Numbered from the stretch's first letter, positions 18,691 to 27,060 are shown. The stretch is DNA of 64,000 nucleotides from Nocardioides sp. Root190 (GCF_001428565.1 NZ_LMIA01000001.1:209612-273611); one strand, 5' to 3'. Program-made: numbers and translations. Notes: generated by a model not told the origin, from the sequence alone.

Positions 18691-19503
18691 TCAGTCCATT
18701 CCGAGAGGGCCGGCGGACTCGCCGGCGAGGAACTGCCGCACGAAGGGATCGTCGCTCGCGAAGGCCTCTTCGCAGTCGCCGTAATGCACGAGCTTGCCCT
18801 TCCAGATCATCCCCACGTAGTCGCTGCACGCGCGAGCGGCAGAGATGTTGTGGGTCACGAGCAGGTAGGTCCCGCCGTGCTCCTCGTGCATCTGCTTGAT
18901 CAGGTCGCACAGCAGGCTGGTGCGCACCGGGTCCAGTCCCGAGTCCGGCTCGTCGAAGAGCACGATGTCGGGATTCAGGATCAGCCCGCGGGCGAAGCCG
19001 GCGCGCTTGCGCATTCCGCCGGACACCTCGCTGGGGTACTTGTGGGCGGAACGCTCGAGGCCCACCTCCTGCATGCGGGCCATGACGAAGTCGCCGATCT
19101 CCGACTCCGCCATGTCCGTGTGCTTGCGCAGCGGGAACGCGACGTTGTCGAAGATGTTCATCGAGCCGAACAGGGCGCCGTCCTGGAACAGGACGCCGAA
19201 CCGCTTGCGGAGCTCGTAGCGCTCGTGCTCGCTCATCGCCCAGATGTCCTGTCCGAAGACGCGAACCTCCCCTTGGTCGGGCTCCAGGAGGCCGACCAAG
19301 TGCTTGAGCAGCACGCTCTTGCCGGTGCCGGACGGGCCGAGAACCGTGGTGATGGCGTCATCGACGAAGTCGATGTTCAGCCCTTGGAGCACTTCGAACG
19401 AGCCGAACTTCTTGTGCAGGTTGCGCACCTGCATGCTGTGCGTCGGCGACGCCTCGCGGACGACAGTGGGGCTTTCAGATGCAGCGGTGAGGACGGCAGT
19501 CAT
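18691..19503 (-). CDS. mkl: ABC transporter ATPase of the Mce system (Mkl/MlaF type)
   Basis: The 270-residue ATPase has Walker A GPSGTGKS, Q-loop LFQDGALF, signature VSGGMRKRAGFARGL and Walker B IVLFDEPDSGLDP, with the SGGM signature typical of MlaF/Mkl ATPases. It drives the YrbE-Mce importer. In mycobacteria this ATPase (MceG) is usually encoded far from the mce operons; here it lies inside the operon between the permeases and the first mce gene. The 67-base gap before it holds a small hairpin (19547-19564) that might tune expression. Confidence 0.9.
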   Translation of the reverse strand: MTAVLTAASESPTVVREASPTHSMQVRNLHKKFGSFEVLQGLNIDFVDDAITTVLGPSGTGKSVLLKHLVGLLEPDQGEVRVFGQDIWAMSEHERYELRKRFGVLFQDGALFGSMNIFDNVAFPLRKHTDMAESEIGDFVMARMQEVGLERSAHKYPSEVSGGMRKRAGFARGLILNPDIVLFDEPDSGLDPVRTSLLCDLIKQMHEEHGGTYLLVTHNISAARACSDYVGMIWKGKLVHYGDCEEAFASDDPFVRQFLAGESAGPLGMD

Positions 19504-19546
19504 GCTGACTCCTGGTTCTCGTTGTGGGCAGGCAAAGGCCTTCGGA

Positions 19547-19564
19547 CCGGCTCTCAGCAGCCGG
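19547..19564. repeat. Small hairpin between yrbE and the ATPase gene
   Basis: CCGGCT and AGCCGG form a six-base-pair stem with a six-base loop in the only sizeable gap (67 bases) inside the styA-mce transcript. There is no T-run, so it is not a canonical terminator. It may mark a processing or attenuation point. Confidence 0.35.
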
Positions 19565-19570
19565 ATGGAG

Positions 19571-20440
19571 CTAGTTCGCGATGGGCGCGTTGGGCGCCAT
19601 GCCCCAGAAGAGCTGGGTGGTGAGGAGTCCGATCACGTGGATCAGGACCATGTTGACCATCATCGACTTGGCGGTGTTCACACCGACGCCGACCGGGCCG
19701 CCCTTGGCAGTGAACCCGTAGTAGCAGCCCACCAGGACGATGGTGGTGCCCATGATCATCGCCTTGGCCATCGAGTAGCCGTAGTCGAGCGGGTTCTGGA
19801 ACATCCAGAAGATCAGCGAGTAGCCGCCTGGGGAGACGGTGCCGTACTGGACGACGCAGACCAGCCACTCGGCGACGTACATGGCGGCCAGGCCGACGCT
19901 GTACAGGAACGGCATGGCGATCCAGGCCGCGACCAGGCGGGTTCCGACGAGGTAACTGCGGGACCGGATGCCCATGACCTCCATGGCATCGATCTCCTCC
20001 GCGATCCGCATGGAGCCGATCTCTGCCACCAGTCCGCACCCGACCTTGGCCGCCACGATGTAGGCGAACATGTAGGGACACATCTCGCGCAGTCCGCAGT
20101 AGACGGTGAAGACGCCGGTGTAGAGCGGGGCGCCGATGGCCTTGAGGGTGTAGCTTGCCTCGGTCCCGCACATCGTGCCGATGACGAACTGCATCGACCA
20201 GATGATCGCTCCGCTGGCGATGATCAGGATGCCGCACTGCCGGAGGATCTCGGTGAAGTAGAGGCGAAGCGTCGGAAGCTCGCGGACGGTCTCGGCGGAG
20301 AACTTCGTGATGTCGCCGGCGGTGGCCAGCGAGGCTTTCCACGAGTTCCAGGAGGACTCGAGGGTGATCTCCTTGTCCTCCGGCTTGGGAGGCGTCAGAT
20401 CGACCGTTTCGTCCGGGCGCGGTTCGAGTACCTGAGTCAT
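19571..20440 (-). CDS. yrbEB: YrbE/MlaE-family permease of the Mce system, second copy
   Basis: This 289-residue integral membrane protein has the MlaE/YrbE permease fold with five to six helices and the conserved cytoplasmic loop EIGSMRIAEEIDAMEVMGI that contacts the ATPase. With its upstream paralogue it forms the inner-membrane channel. ATG at 20440 is chosen since the conserved charged N-terminal tail begins there and the upstream stop is 11 bases away. Confidence 0.9.
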   Translation of the reverse strand: MTQVLEPRPDETVDLTPPKPEDKEITLESSWNSWKASLATAGDITKFSAETVRELPTLRLYFTEILRQCGILIIASGAIIWSMQFVIGTMCGTEASYTLKAIGAPLYTGVFTVYCGLREMCPYMFAYIVAAKVGCGLVAEIGSMRIAEEIDAMEVMGIRSRSYLVGTRLVAAWIAMPFLYSVGLAAMYVAEWLVCVVQYGTVSPGGYSLIFWMFQNPLDYGYSMAKAMIMGTTIVLVGCYYGFTAKGGPVGVGVNTAKSMMVNMVLIHVIGLLTTQLFWGMAPNAPIAN

Positions 20441-20451
20441 GACGAGCCCGC

Positions 20452-21330
20452 CTACTTGTAGACCTGCATGTCGGGGTTGAGCCCGAGCAGGATCGCGGTG
20501 AAGAGGAAGTTCGTGATGTAGATCATCGCGAACGAGATGACCACGGCCTGGTTTACGGCCTTGCCGACACCGATGGGGCCGCCCTTGGCGTGTAGTCCCT
20601 TGTAGCAGCAAACGACGCCGATGATCAGACCGAACATGGTGGTCTTCAGGACGCTTCCCCACAGGTCCGGAAGTGTCGCGTTGGCATAGAAGTTGGCGAG
20701 GAAGGCGCCCGTGCTCGCTCCGAGCACCGGCACACTGGCCAGGTAGCCGCCGATGACGCCGAAGGTGAGTGCGACGAGGTCGAGAAGCCCGGTGATCAGC
20801 GTGACGCCGATGACGCGGGGAACGATGAGGTCCCGGATCGGATCGACACCGAGCACCTCCATCGCGTCGATCTCCTCGCGGACGCGACGGGCCCCGAGGT
20901 CGGCCGTCATGGCCGCACCGACGACGCCGGCGACGATCATGGCGTTGATCCACGGTGCGAACTCGCGGACGCTGGCCATCACGAAGAACGATCCGAGTCG
21001 CTCCGGAATGCCGAAGAGCAGGTAGATGTTTCCGCCCTGGAGGCCCGGTGCGCCGAATCCGAAGGCCACCGTGGAGATGGTCAGCGGGATCCAGCACAGC
21101 TTGAGCGCGTCGAACATGACGTCGCGGACCGACCCCCAGTAGCCACGCGGGTGCCGGACGGCACTCCAGAGGACCTGTCCGAGGAGGATCGCCATCTCGC
21201 CCATGGGAAGGAGCGTCCGCTCGCCGAACATGGGCTTGGGCGCCTTGGTCCGGTCGGCACGGGACCGTGGAGCAGGCTTGTTGTTCGCAGTCTCTTCCGT
21301 GACTGCCTGCGCCCCATCGCTGGCAGTCAT
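20452..21330 (-). CDS. yrbEA: YrbE/MlaE-family permease of the Mce system, first copy
   Basis: The 292-residue permease has a basic N-terminal extension (about 35 residues), MlaE-type helices and the coupling loop ADLGARRVREEIDAMEVLGVD. ATG at 21330 lies one base after the stop of the flavin reductase gene. The first transporter gene is thus directly behind styA-styB with no room for a promoter, which puts the whole Mce system under the styA promoter. Confidence 0.92.
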   Translation of the reverse strand: MTASDGAQAVTEETANNKPAPRSRADRTKAPKPMFGERTLLPMGEMAILLGQVLWSAVRHPRGYWGSVRDVMFDALKLCWIPLTISTVAFGFGAPGLQGGNIYLLFGIPERLGSFFVMASVREFAPWINAMIVAGVVGAAMTADLGARRVREEIDAMEVLGVDPIRDLIVPRVIGVTLITGLLDLVALTFGVIGGYLASVPVLGASTGAFLANFYANATLPDLWGSVLKTTMFGLIIGVVCCYKGLHAKGGPIGVGKAVNQAVVISFAMIYITNFLFTAILLGLNPDMQVYK

Positions 21331-21331
21331 G

Positions 21332-21880
21332 TCAGTCTCGCTCCTTCGCGGTCAGGTCGACGGGCGAGGGCCGGGAGTGGTACTGGCTGGCGTAGAAGAG
21401 GAGGGGCACGCCCTCACCACTGCCGCAGGCAGTGACACGGGCAAGGAAGAGCATGTGGTCGTGCACGGGCACCTCCTCGAACACCTCGCACTCGAACCAG
21501 GCGAGGCAGTCCTTGAGCGTGGGCACCGCGGCGCGCTTGAGGAACTCGGGCGCGACCGAACCGTCGCGGGCACGGGCGAAGTGGTTCGACGCACCGTGCT
21601 GGTCCTCCAGCAGGATGCTCGCTCCGTAGCGCCCGGTCGTGCGCACGATCTCGTGCGCACGACCGGGCCGGAGCGACACCATGACGGTGGCCGGCTCCAG
21701 GCTCAGCGACACGAAGCTGTTCACCGTGGCGCCATGGAATCCACCGTCCTGGTCCTCGCAGCTGATGACGGCCACGCCGGTGGCGAACCGGGAAACGTGC
21801 CGCCGAAAATCGGCCGCATCGACCGTCTGCTCCCTCACGAGGTCGCGCTCCTGGGTCTGGGTGGCGTGGCCGGTCATCAC
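21332..21880 (-). CDS. styB: Flavin reductase of a two-component monooxygenase (StyB-like)
   Basis: The 182-residue protein belongs to the HpaC/StyB flavin reductase family. Motifs are FRRHVSRFATGVAVIS, GATVNSFVSLSLEPATVMVSL (FMN/FAD-binding loop) and LLFYASQYH near the end. It reduces FAD with NADH and passes FADH2 to the epoxidase. GTG at 21880 gives a four-base overlap with styA; ATG three bases on is an equally good start. The order styA-styB matches characterised styrene monooxygenase operons. Confidence 0.88.
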   Translation of the reverse strand: MMTGHATQTQERDLVREQTVDAADFRRHVSRFATGVAVISCEDQDGGFHGATVNSFVSLSLEPATVMVSLRPGRAHEIVRTTGRYGASILLEDQHGASNHFARARDGSVAPEFLKRAAVPTLKDCLAWFECEVFEEVPVHDHMLFLARVTACGSGEGVPLLFYASQYHSRPSPVDLTAKERD

Positions 21881-23109
21881 TCGCTCGCCGACTGGCAGAA
21901 CGAGGCAACCCGCTCAGGGGACGAGAAGATGTCCCACTGGTTCTGCGGGTGGTTGAAGTTGTCGGTGAACGTGTCGGCCAGGGTCCGGTCCTGGGCGACG
22001 GCGCCGACGAACATGCCGAACTCGGGCGGGAAGCTCTCGAGGTTCGCCATCATCGCGTTCGTCCACTGCGTGGCGGCGTGGACACGGTCGTTGCGACGGT
22101 TGTCGACCTTCTGCACGAAGCGGGCGTCGAAGATCTCGTTGGCGATGATCTCCTCCGCGACGATCCAGGCCGCCTGGGCCGCCGCGTTCGCACCCTGGCC
22201 GAGCATCGGGTCGACGGTGTTGTGGACGTCGCCGAGCGCGAGGGCGATGGTGCCGCCCTCGAGGACCGCGGAGGTCTGCCGGACGGCCGGGACGACGCCG
22301 CCCTGAAGGATGTCCAGGCTGCTGTTGGCCAGATCGAACTCCGCCTGGTCGATCCGCTCGAAGCAGGTCGGGTAGTGCTTCGCGAGCTTCTCGAGGAGCA
22401 GGGTCTTGAAGGCCTCGGGGTCGTCGTCGTACTTGGTCTTGGCCAGGATCTCGAGCTCGCCGCCGGGCAGGTTCTCCATCACGAGAGCGTTCTGGAGTCC
22501 GTTGAAGGTGAGGGTCGGGATCTCGATCATCTCGCCGGCGCCGGGCGAGAAGTACATCGTCACCGAGCGCGACGGGAGCTGCGCGATGCCCTTGAAGATG
22601 CCGACACACAGCTGGCGCTGGGGCGTGGTGTGGGGCGAGAGCTCGGGGATCTTCGGGAACATGTCGCCGGTGCCCTTGCCGGTCGAGACGACCACGAGGT
22701 CGAACTCCTCGGCCAGGCCCTTGTAGTCGTCTCCCTGGATGGCGCGGTACTCGACGTTGCCGCCCCGGTCGATGAAGTCCTGGAGCAGTGCCGGGAGGTA
22801 GATGCGGTAGTCGACGGCGCGGCTCGGGGAGCGCAGGTCGCCGTAGAAGCGCATCGGCTCGGGGAGCCCGATGTAGTAGTGGTGGCCGAAGTAGCCCACC
22901 TCGCCTGCCTGCCAGTGGTTGACGCCGAGTGCCTTCTCCTTGTCGATCGTGACGGAGAAGTGGGCGACGGTGTTGGGCAGGCGCATGTCGCGGTAGTCCT
23001 CGACACGCTTGTCGCTGTAGAGGGTGACGTCGACGCCAGCCTGCTGCAGGTGGAGCGCCAGGTGAAGACCACCCGTACCGGCCCCCACGATTCCGATCTT
23101 CTTGGACAT
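21877..23109 (-). CDS. styA: Styrene monooxygenase, epoxidase subunit (StyA)
   Basis: The 410-residue protein is a single-component FAD-binding epoxidase of the StyA/IndA group: IGIVGAGTGGLHLAL at residues 5-19, then PMRFYGDLRSPSRAVDYR, FSPGAGEMIEIPTL, a central DLANSSLDILQGGVVPA and GDVHNTVDPMLGQGAN (FAD-binding). Six positions said to separate styrene from indole monooxygenases all carry the styrene-type residue: N46, V48, H50, Y73, H76 and S96. It converts styrene-like alkenes to epoxides with FADH2 and oxygen. ATG at 23109 is chosen because AGGAGTGAGG precedes it and the GxGxxG motif lies at the normal distance. It is first in the transcript that also carries styB and the mce genes. Confidence 0.92.
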   Translation of the reverse strand: MSKKIGIVGAGTGGLHLALHLQQAGVDVTLYSDKRVEDYRDMRLPNTVAHFSVTIDKEKALGVNHWQAGEVGYFGHHYYIGLPEPMRFYGDLRSPSRAVDYRIYLPALLQDFIDRGGNVEYRAIQGDDYKGLAEEFDLVVVSTGKGTGDMFPKIPELSPHTTPQRQLCVGIFKGIAQLPSRSVTMYFSPGAGEMIEIPTLTFNGLQNALVMENLPGGELEILAKTKYDDDPEAFKTLLLEKLAKHYPTCFERIDQAEFDLANSSLDILQGGVVPAVRQTSAVLEGGTIALALGDVHNTVDPMLGQGANAAAQAAWIVAEEIIANEIFDARFVQKVDNRRNDRVHAATQWTNAMMANLESFPPEFGMFVGAVAQDRTLADTFTDNFNHPQNQWDIFSSPERVASFCQSASE

Positions 23110-23150
23110 CCTCACTCCTGATGTGTTCTGGGTCTCACGATTGGTAAGAA

Positions 23151-23181
23151 CTAAGATAGTGCTAAGTAACTTCTTTGTCAC
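23151..23181 (-). promoter_or_regulatory. styA promoter with two CTAAG sites
   Basis: On the minus strand GTGACA (23176-23181) and TATCTT (23153-23158) are 17 bases apart. CTAAG pentamers at 23151-23155 and 23162-23166 overlap the -10 box and spacer. The transcript would start about 40 bases before styA. This is the only promoter-like sequence in the 116-base gap between the disulfide reductase gene and styA. Confidence 0.55.
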
Positions 23182-23225
23182 GCTTTTTTGTGGCGGTCGT
23201 CACCCGCGCTCTAGGAATAGGGGCG

Positions 23226-24626
23226 TCAGAGCGCGTCGGCGAGGCGTCGCGCAGCCAGCTGGACGATCTCCCAGACAGTGGCGAAGGGCGGCGCGTAGGC
23301 GAGATCCGCCTCAGCGAGGTCGTCGACGCTCGCGCCGACCCAGAGCGCGGCCGCCACGGTGTCGATGCGCTTGGCCGCCGCGCGCCCGCCAACAATCTGA
23401 GCGCCGAGGAGGGCACGAGAGCCGGGATCGGCGAGGACCTTAACAGCCGCCGGCGCAGCCTCCGTCATGTATCCGCTGGCCGTACGACCCTCGGTCACCA
23501 TCGAGGAAATCTGGAAGCCGGCCGCCTCGGCTTCCCGGGTGCTGAGGCCGGTCCGCGAGATCTCGACGTGCGTGTCGCCATGGACGTAACGGGTGATGGC
23601 GGTGCCCAGCACGCCATTGAAGGAGCGCACTCCGGGTGTCACCAGATTGGTGCCGACGATGCGGCCCTGCTTGTTCGCGTGGGTGCCGAGCGGGCTGAAG
23701 GTCCAATCACCAGTGAGACGGTGACGCACCTCGCAACAGTCACCTGCAGCCCAGATACCGGGAGCGACGGAGCCGTCCGGCTCCGCCCGGAAACCTCCCC
23801 AGTCGCCGGTGGCGAGACCGGATGCGGTCCCGAAGTCACTGACCGGCCGCACTCCGGTCGCCAGCACCAGCAGGTCGCAGCGGTGAATGTTGCCATCGGC
23901 CGACGCGACGCTGGTGACCCAGCCACGGTCGTCGGTCTCGAGCCCGACGACCTCCGCCGCTCCGGCGACCTGAACACCGGCCTCGGCGAGCTGCTTCTCC
24001 ACACGAGCGCTCATGTCGGGGTCGAGGCTGCTCATCACCGCCGAGCGGGTGAGCAGCGTGACCTCGAGCCCCCGCATCCGTGCAGCCTCGGCCATCTCGA
24101 CGCCGATGTACCCTCCACCCGCCACCACCACGCGAGGCGTCGACGGCCCGTCGCCGGCGGCAGCGAGCAGCAGATCGATCCACTGCTGGCCGTCGATGAG
24201 CGTCTTGCACGGCGCCACTCCCCCGACCAGGCTGCCGTCCGCGCGCCTCGCCCACGCCGGGATGATTGGCGACGCGCCGGTGGCGATCACGAGCTGGTCG
24301 TACCCCAACTGCTTCTCGGTGCCGGCGTGCTCGTAGGTCACCAGGCCCTTCGCCGCGTCGATGCCGATGGCCCGCGCTCCGGTGATGAGGTCGACACCCA
24401 TCTCCCGGTGCCTCGACGGACCACGGGCGATCAGCTCGTCCGACGACTCGACCTCGCCCGAGACCCAGTAGGGAATCCCGCACGCGGAGTAGGAGGTGTG
24501 GTCGGTCTTCTCGAGGGCGATCACCTCGACGGCGCGTCCGACCTGCTTGGCCGTGCGCAGCGCCTGGTGTGCAGCACTCATCCCCGCTGCGTCAGCACCC
24601 AGGACCAGGATTCGCTCGGCGCTCAT
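23226..24626 (-). CDS. CoA-disulfide reductase-like flavoprotein
   Basis: The 466-residue protein is a pyridine-nucleotide-disulfide oxidoreductase of the single-cysteine CoA-disulfide-reductase class: FAD motif LGADAAGMSAAHQA, redox cysteine C49 in SYSACGIPYW, and a second dinucleotide motif VVVAGGGYIGVEMAEAA. The C-terminal dimerisation domain is complete. A similar gene accompanies gshB in isoprene-degrading clusters. It may keep CoA or glutathione reduced during heavy flux through the glutathione-CoA pathway. ATG at 24626 overlaps the gshB stop by four bases. Confidence 0.85.
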   Translation of the reverse strand: MSAERILVLGADAAGMSAAHQALRTAKQVGRAVEVIALEKTDHTSYSACGIPYWVSGEVESSDELIARGPSRHREMGVDLITGARAIGIDAAKGLVTYEHAGTEKQLGYDQLVIATGASPIIPAWARRADGSLVGGVAPCKTLIDGQQWIDLLLAAAGDGPSTPRVVVAGGGYIGVEMAEAARMRGLEVTLLTRSAVMSSLDPDMSARVEKQLAEAGVQVAGAAEVVGLETDDRGWVTSVASADGNIHRCDLLVLATGVRPVSDFGTASGLATGDWGGFRAEPDGSVAPGIWAAGDCCEVRHRLTGDWTFSPLGTHANKQGRIVGTNLVTPGVRSFNGVLGTAITRYVHGDTHVEISRTGLSTREAEAAGFQISSMVTEGRTASGYMTEAAPAAVKVLADPGSRALLGAQIVGGRAAAKRIDTVAAALWVGASVDDLAEADLAYAPPFATVWEIVQLAARRLADAL

Positions 24627-25699
24627 CGGTCGGCCCCCGAGGCCAACCGCCGGCGTACGGCGCCCTCCATCCATGTCACGACCTCAGCGCCCAGCCTCGT
24701 CCCGCTGAGCGCATCGATCTCGCGAACACCCGTCGGGCTGGTCACGTTGACCTCGGTGAGCAGCCCACCGATGACGTCGATGCCGGCGAAGACGATGCCG
24801 TGACGGCGTAGGAGCGGAGCCAGCTCAGCACAGATCCGTCGGTCATCCTCGGTCACCTCATCGGCAACCGTGACCGCACCCGTTGCCATGTTGCAGCGGA
24901 AGTCGGTGTCGCAGGCGACCCGCCGCACCGATCCGAGCGGACGTCCGTCCAGCACGATGATGCGGCGATCACCGTCGACGACTCCGTCGATCCATCGCTG
25001 CACCACCACGAGGTCCCGGCCCCTCGCCGTGGCCTGCTCGAGGATCGACACGAGGTTGGGATCTCCGTGGGCGAGCACCAGTATGCCGCGACCGGCCATC
25101 GCGTCGGTCGGCTTGAGCACGGCCTTGCCCCAAGCCTCCACACGCTCGAGAACCTCGGCTATGTCGGCGGTCACCAAGGTCTCCGGGCCGAGCTCTGGCA
25201 CCTGGAGGGCGAAGAACTTCTCGTTGACGTTTCTGAGCCCGGCAGGCTCGTTCATCACCAGGGTCCGGGTCGGGTCGGCCAGGTCGAGGACGTAGGTGGC
25301 ACGGAGGTACACCTGGTCAACCGGAGGGTCGGTCCGCATCATGACGACCCGGAAGTCATCGACAGGACGAGACTCCCGATCTCCGAGGTGGAACCAGTCC
25401 TGCGGCGCGATCCACCTCCCCTGGTCGAGCCGGCAGGGCAGCACTCGCAAGGACCGACACTGCGCCATTGGCCGACCGTTGTCGACGGACAGCTCGGAAG
25501 CGGTCGTGACCCACACCCGGTGCCCCTCGTGCTGAGCCGCCTCGATGATGGCCACCGTCGAGTCATGCGCGGGGTTCAGACCGGGCACGGGATCGGCGAC
25601 GACCAACACGTCGAGCGGGTTGGCAGGGGACGGGAGCAGGTCCAACGCATCTCCTAGGTTCCGGGCCCGAGAAGTCGGGCCTTGCGTGACGGGCGTCAC
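24623..25699 (-). CDS. gshB: Glutathione synthetase
   Basis: The protein (358 residues from GTG at 25699) is an ATP-grasp glutathione synthetase joining gamma-glutamylcysteine and glycine. Family landmarks are MMRTDPPVDQVYLRATYVLD, VMNEPAGLRNVNEK, KPTDAMAGRGI and the end motif NVTSPTGVREI. Proteobacterial GshB proteins start near VLVVADPVPGL, so an internal TTG start at 25645 with GGAG six bases upstream may be the true one (340 residues). It is the first gene of a gshB-disulfide reductase unit. Such genes are rare in actinobacteria, which use mycothiol, so transfer with the catabolic island is likely. Confidence 0.9.
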   Translation of the reverse strand: MTPVTQGPTSRARNLGDALDLLPSPANPLDVLVVADPVPGLNPAHDSTVAIIEAAQHEGHRVWVTTASELSVDNGRPMAQCRSLRVLPCRLDQGRWIAPQDWFHLGDRESRPVDDFRVVMMRTDPPVDQVYLRATYVLDLADPTRTLVMNEPAGLRNVNEKFFALQVPELGPETLVTADIAEVLERVEAWGKAVLKPTDAMAGRGILVLAHGDPNLVSILEQATARGRDLVVVQRWIDGVVDGDRRIIVLDGRPLGSVRRVACDTDFRCNMATGAVTVADEVTEDDRRICAELAPLLRRHGIVFAGIDVIGGLLTEVNVTSPTGVREIDALSGTRLGAEVVTWMEGAVRRRLASGADR

Positions 25700-25706
25700 T
25701 CTGTTG

Positions 25707-25723
25707 TATGGTGGATCACCATA
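25707..25723. promoter_or_regulatory. Perfect palindrome in the gshA-gshB divergent region
   Basis: TATGGTG (25707-25713) and CACCATA (25717-25723) form a perfect 7-3-7 palindrome that overlaps the -10 box and probable start point of gshB. It differs from the CTAAG motif beside it, so a second regulator or a strand-symmetric promoter element is possible. Confidence 0.45.
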
Positions 25724-25746
25724 GGACTAACTTTCTTAGCGGTCAA
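25718..25746 (-). promoter_or_regulatory. gshB promoter with palindromic CTAA-N5-TTAG element
   Basis: On the minus strand TTGACC (25741-25746) and TATGGT (25718-25723) are separated by 17 bases. The spacer holds CTAACTTTCTTAG (25727-25739), a perfect palindrome in its outer four bases. The block TTGACCGCTAAGAAAGT is close to those before styG and the SCP2-like genes. The gshA promoter must lie in the same 80-base region on the other strand. Confidence 0.6.
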
Positions 25747-25779
25747 CAGTTTCGCGACCGTCGTACCTGAGGGGGCAAC

Positions 25780-27060
25780 ATGCCCAGTGCCACGCTAGGG
25801 ATCTCCGTCGACGACCTGGCGGCCGTCAGCCGACAGATGTTCGCGCCCACGAACGAGGATCTTGTCGGCCTCGAGTGCGAGTGGCCGGTCCGTCGATCCG
25901 ACGACCCGCTCGCGCGCCCTGATCTCCACGTGCTCCAGCGCATGGCAGACGCGCCCCTTCCATCCGCCGGCATGGTCACGGTCGAGCCGGGAGGACAGAT
26001 CGAACTGTCCTCCGCCCCCGAGCACTCCGTCGGCGACGCCATCCGCGCCGTCGACGCCGATGCCACCGTGCTCCACGCACGGCTGCGCCGAGCCGGGCTC
26101 GAGCCCGAAGCGGCAGCCGTCGACGCCATTCGCTCCCCGCACCGCATCCTGAACCGTCCGCGCTACAAGGCGATGGAGGCCCACTTCGACCGCGCTGGCG
26201 CGGCAGGCCGCTGGATGATGTGCAACACCGCATCGGTGCAGGTCAACATCAGCAACGACCCGACGGACGCCTGCGGCCGGTGGCGGGTGCTGAACCACAT
26301 CGCTCCCGTCCTGCTCGCCATGTTCGCCAACTCCGGCGCGATCGACGCGGGCGGCACCAGGTGGGCCTCGTCGCGACAGGGAATCTGGCTCAACATCGAT
26401 CCCACTCGGACAGCGCCCGTGGCGGTCGGCCAGGACCCCGCCGCGGACTGGCTCGACTACGCAATGCGCGCCAAGGTGTTCTTCATCCAGACCCAGGGCC
26501 CGACCAGCCCGTGCGGCGTGGCCGTGGGCACGGACATGACGTTCGCGGACTGGTTCCACAAGGGTCACCTCCTCGGCTGGCCGACCCTGGACGACTTCCG
26601 CTACCACCTCACCACCCTCTTCCCGCCCGTGCGACCCCGCGGCTGGGTGGAGCTCCGCATCCTCGATGCCCTGCCCCCCAGCCTGCGAGCAGCGGCCGCA
26701 CTGGTCGTGGCGACCGCAGCGGCCGCAGGGGTACGAGACGACGTCCTCGACCGAGTGCCCGCGACCGACGACCTCTGGGTCGCAGCCGCTCGCGACGGAC
26801 TGGCCAACCGGCGGCTTCGCGCCGCTGCCAGGGTGGTCTCCAGTGTCGTCTCCGCGAACGTCGAGCGCGTCGCCGACCCCGGCCACGTCGACCTCGTCCG
26901 AGACTTCCTGGAGGCTTACACCGACAGGGGGATCGCACCCGGTGACCACTTGTGGCTCCCCCTTCCGATCACCCTTGCCGGTCCGGCAGCAGGGACGATG
27001 CTGCCCATGGCCGAGTCGCCCCTTCCGGCGATCGCAGACGAGGCCGCCTGGACGATCTGA
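25780..27060 (+). CDS. gshA: Glutamate-cysteine ligase (GCS2/EgtA-type)
   Basis: The 426-residue protein belongs to the plant/actinobacterial GCS2 glutamate-cysteine ligase group: GLECEWPVRR near the N-terminus, VEPGGQIELSS (ATP/glutamate site), NTASVQVNI and GWVELRILDALP. Actinobacterial members are often EgtA (ergothioneine synthesis). Here, divergent placement from gshB and the surrounding glutathione transferases favour glutathione synthesis. ATG at 25780 follows GAGGGGGC. It is the only plus-strand gene of the island core and ends at a strong terminator. Confidence 0.85.
   Translation: MPSATLGISVDDLAAVSRQMFAPTNEDLVGLECEWPVRRSDDPLARPDLHVLQRMADAPLPSAGMVTVEPGGQIELSSAPEHSVGDAIRAVDADATVLHARLRRAGLEPEAAAVDAIRSPHRILNRPRYKAMEAHFDRAGAAGRWMMCNTASVQVNISNDPTDACGRWRVLNHIAPVLLAMFANSGAIDAGGTRWASSRQGIWLNIDPTRTAPVAVGQDPAADWLDYAMRAKVFFIQTQGPTSPCGVAVGTDMTFADWFHKGHLLGWPTLDDFRYHLTTLFPPVRPRGWVELRILDALPPSLRAAAALVVATAAAAGVRDDVLDRVPATDDLWVAAARDGLANRRLRAAARVVSSVVSANVERVADPGHVDLVRDFLEAYTDRGIAPGDHLWLPLPITLAGPAAGTMLPMAESPLPAIADEAAWTI

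Noticed and set aside
25780..27060. Call of the glutamate-cysteine ligase as EgtA of ergothioneine synthesis
   Set aside because: The family permits it, but no other egt genes are near and gshB is divergent beside it, so glutathione synthesis is preferred; the alternative is noted.
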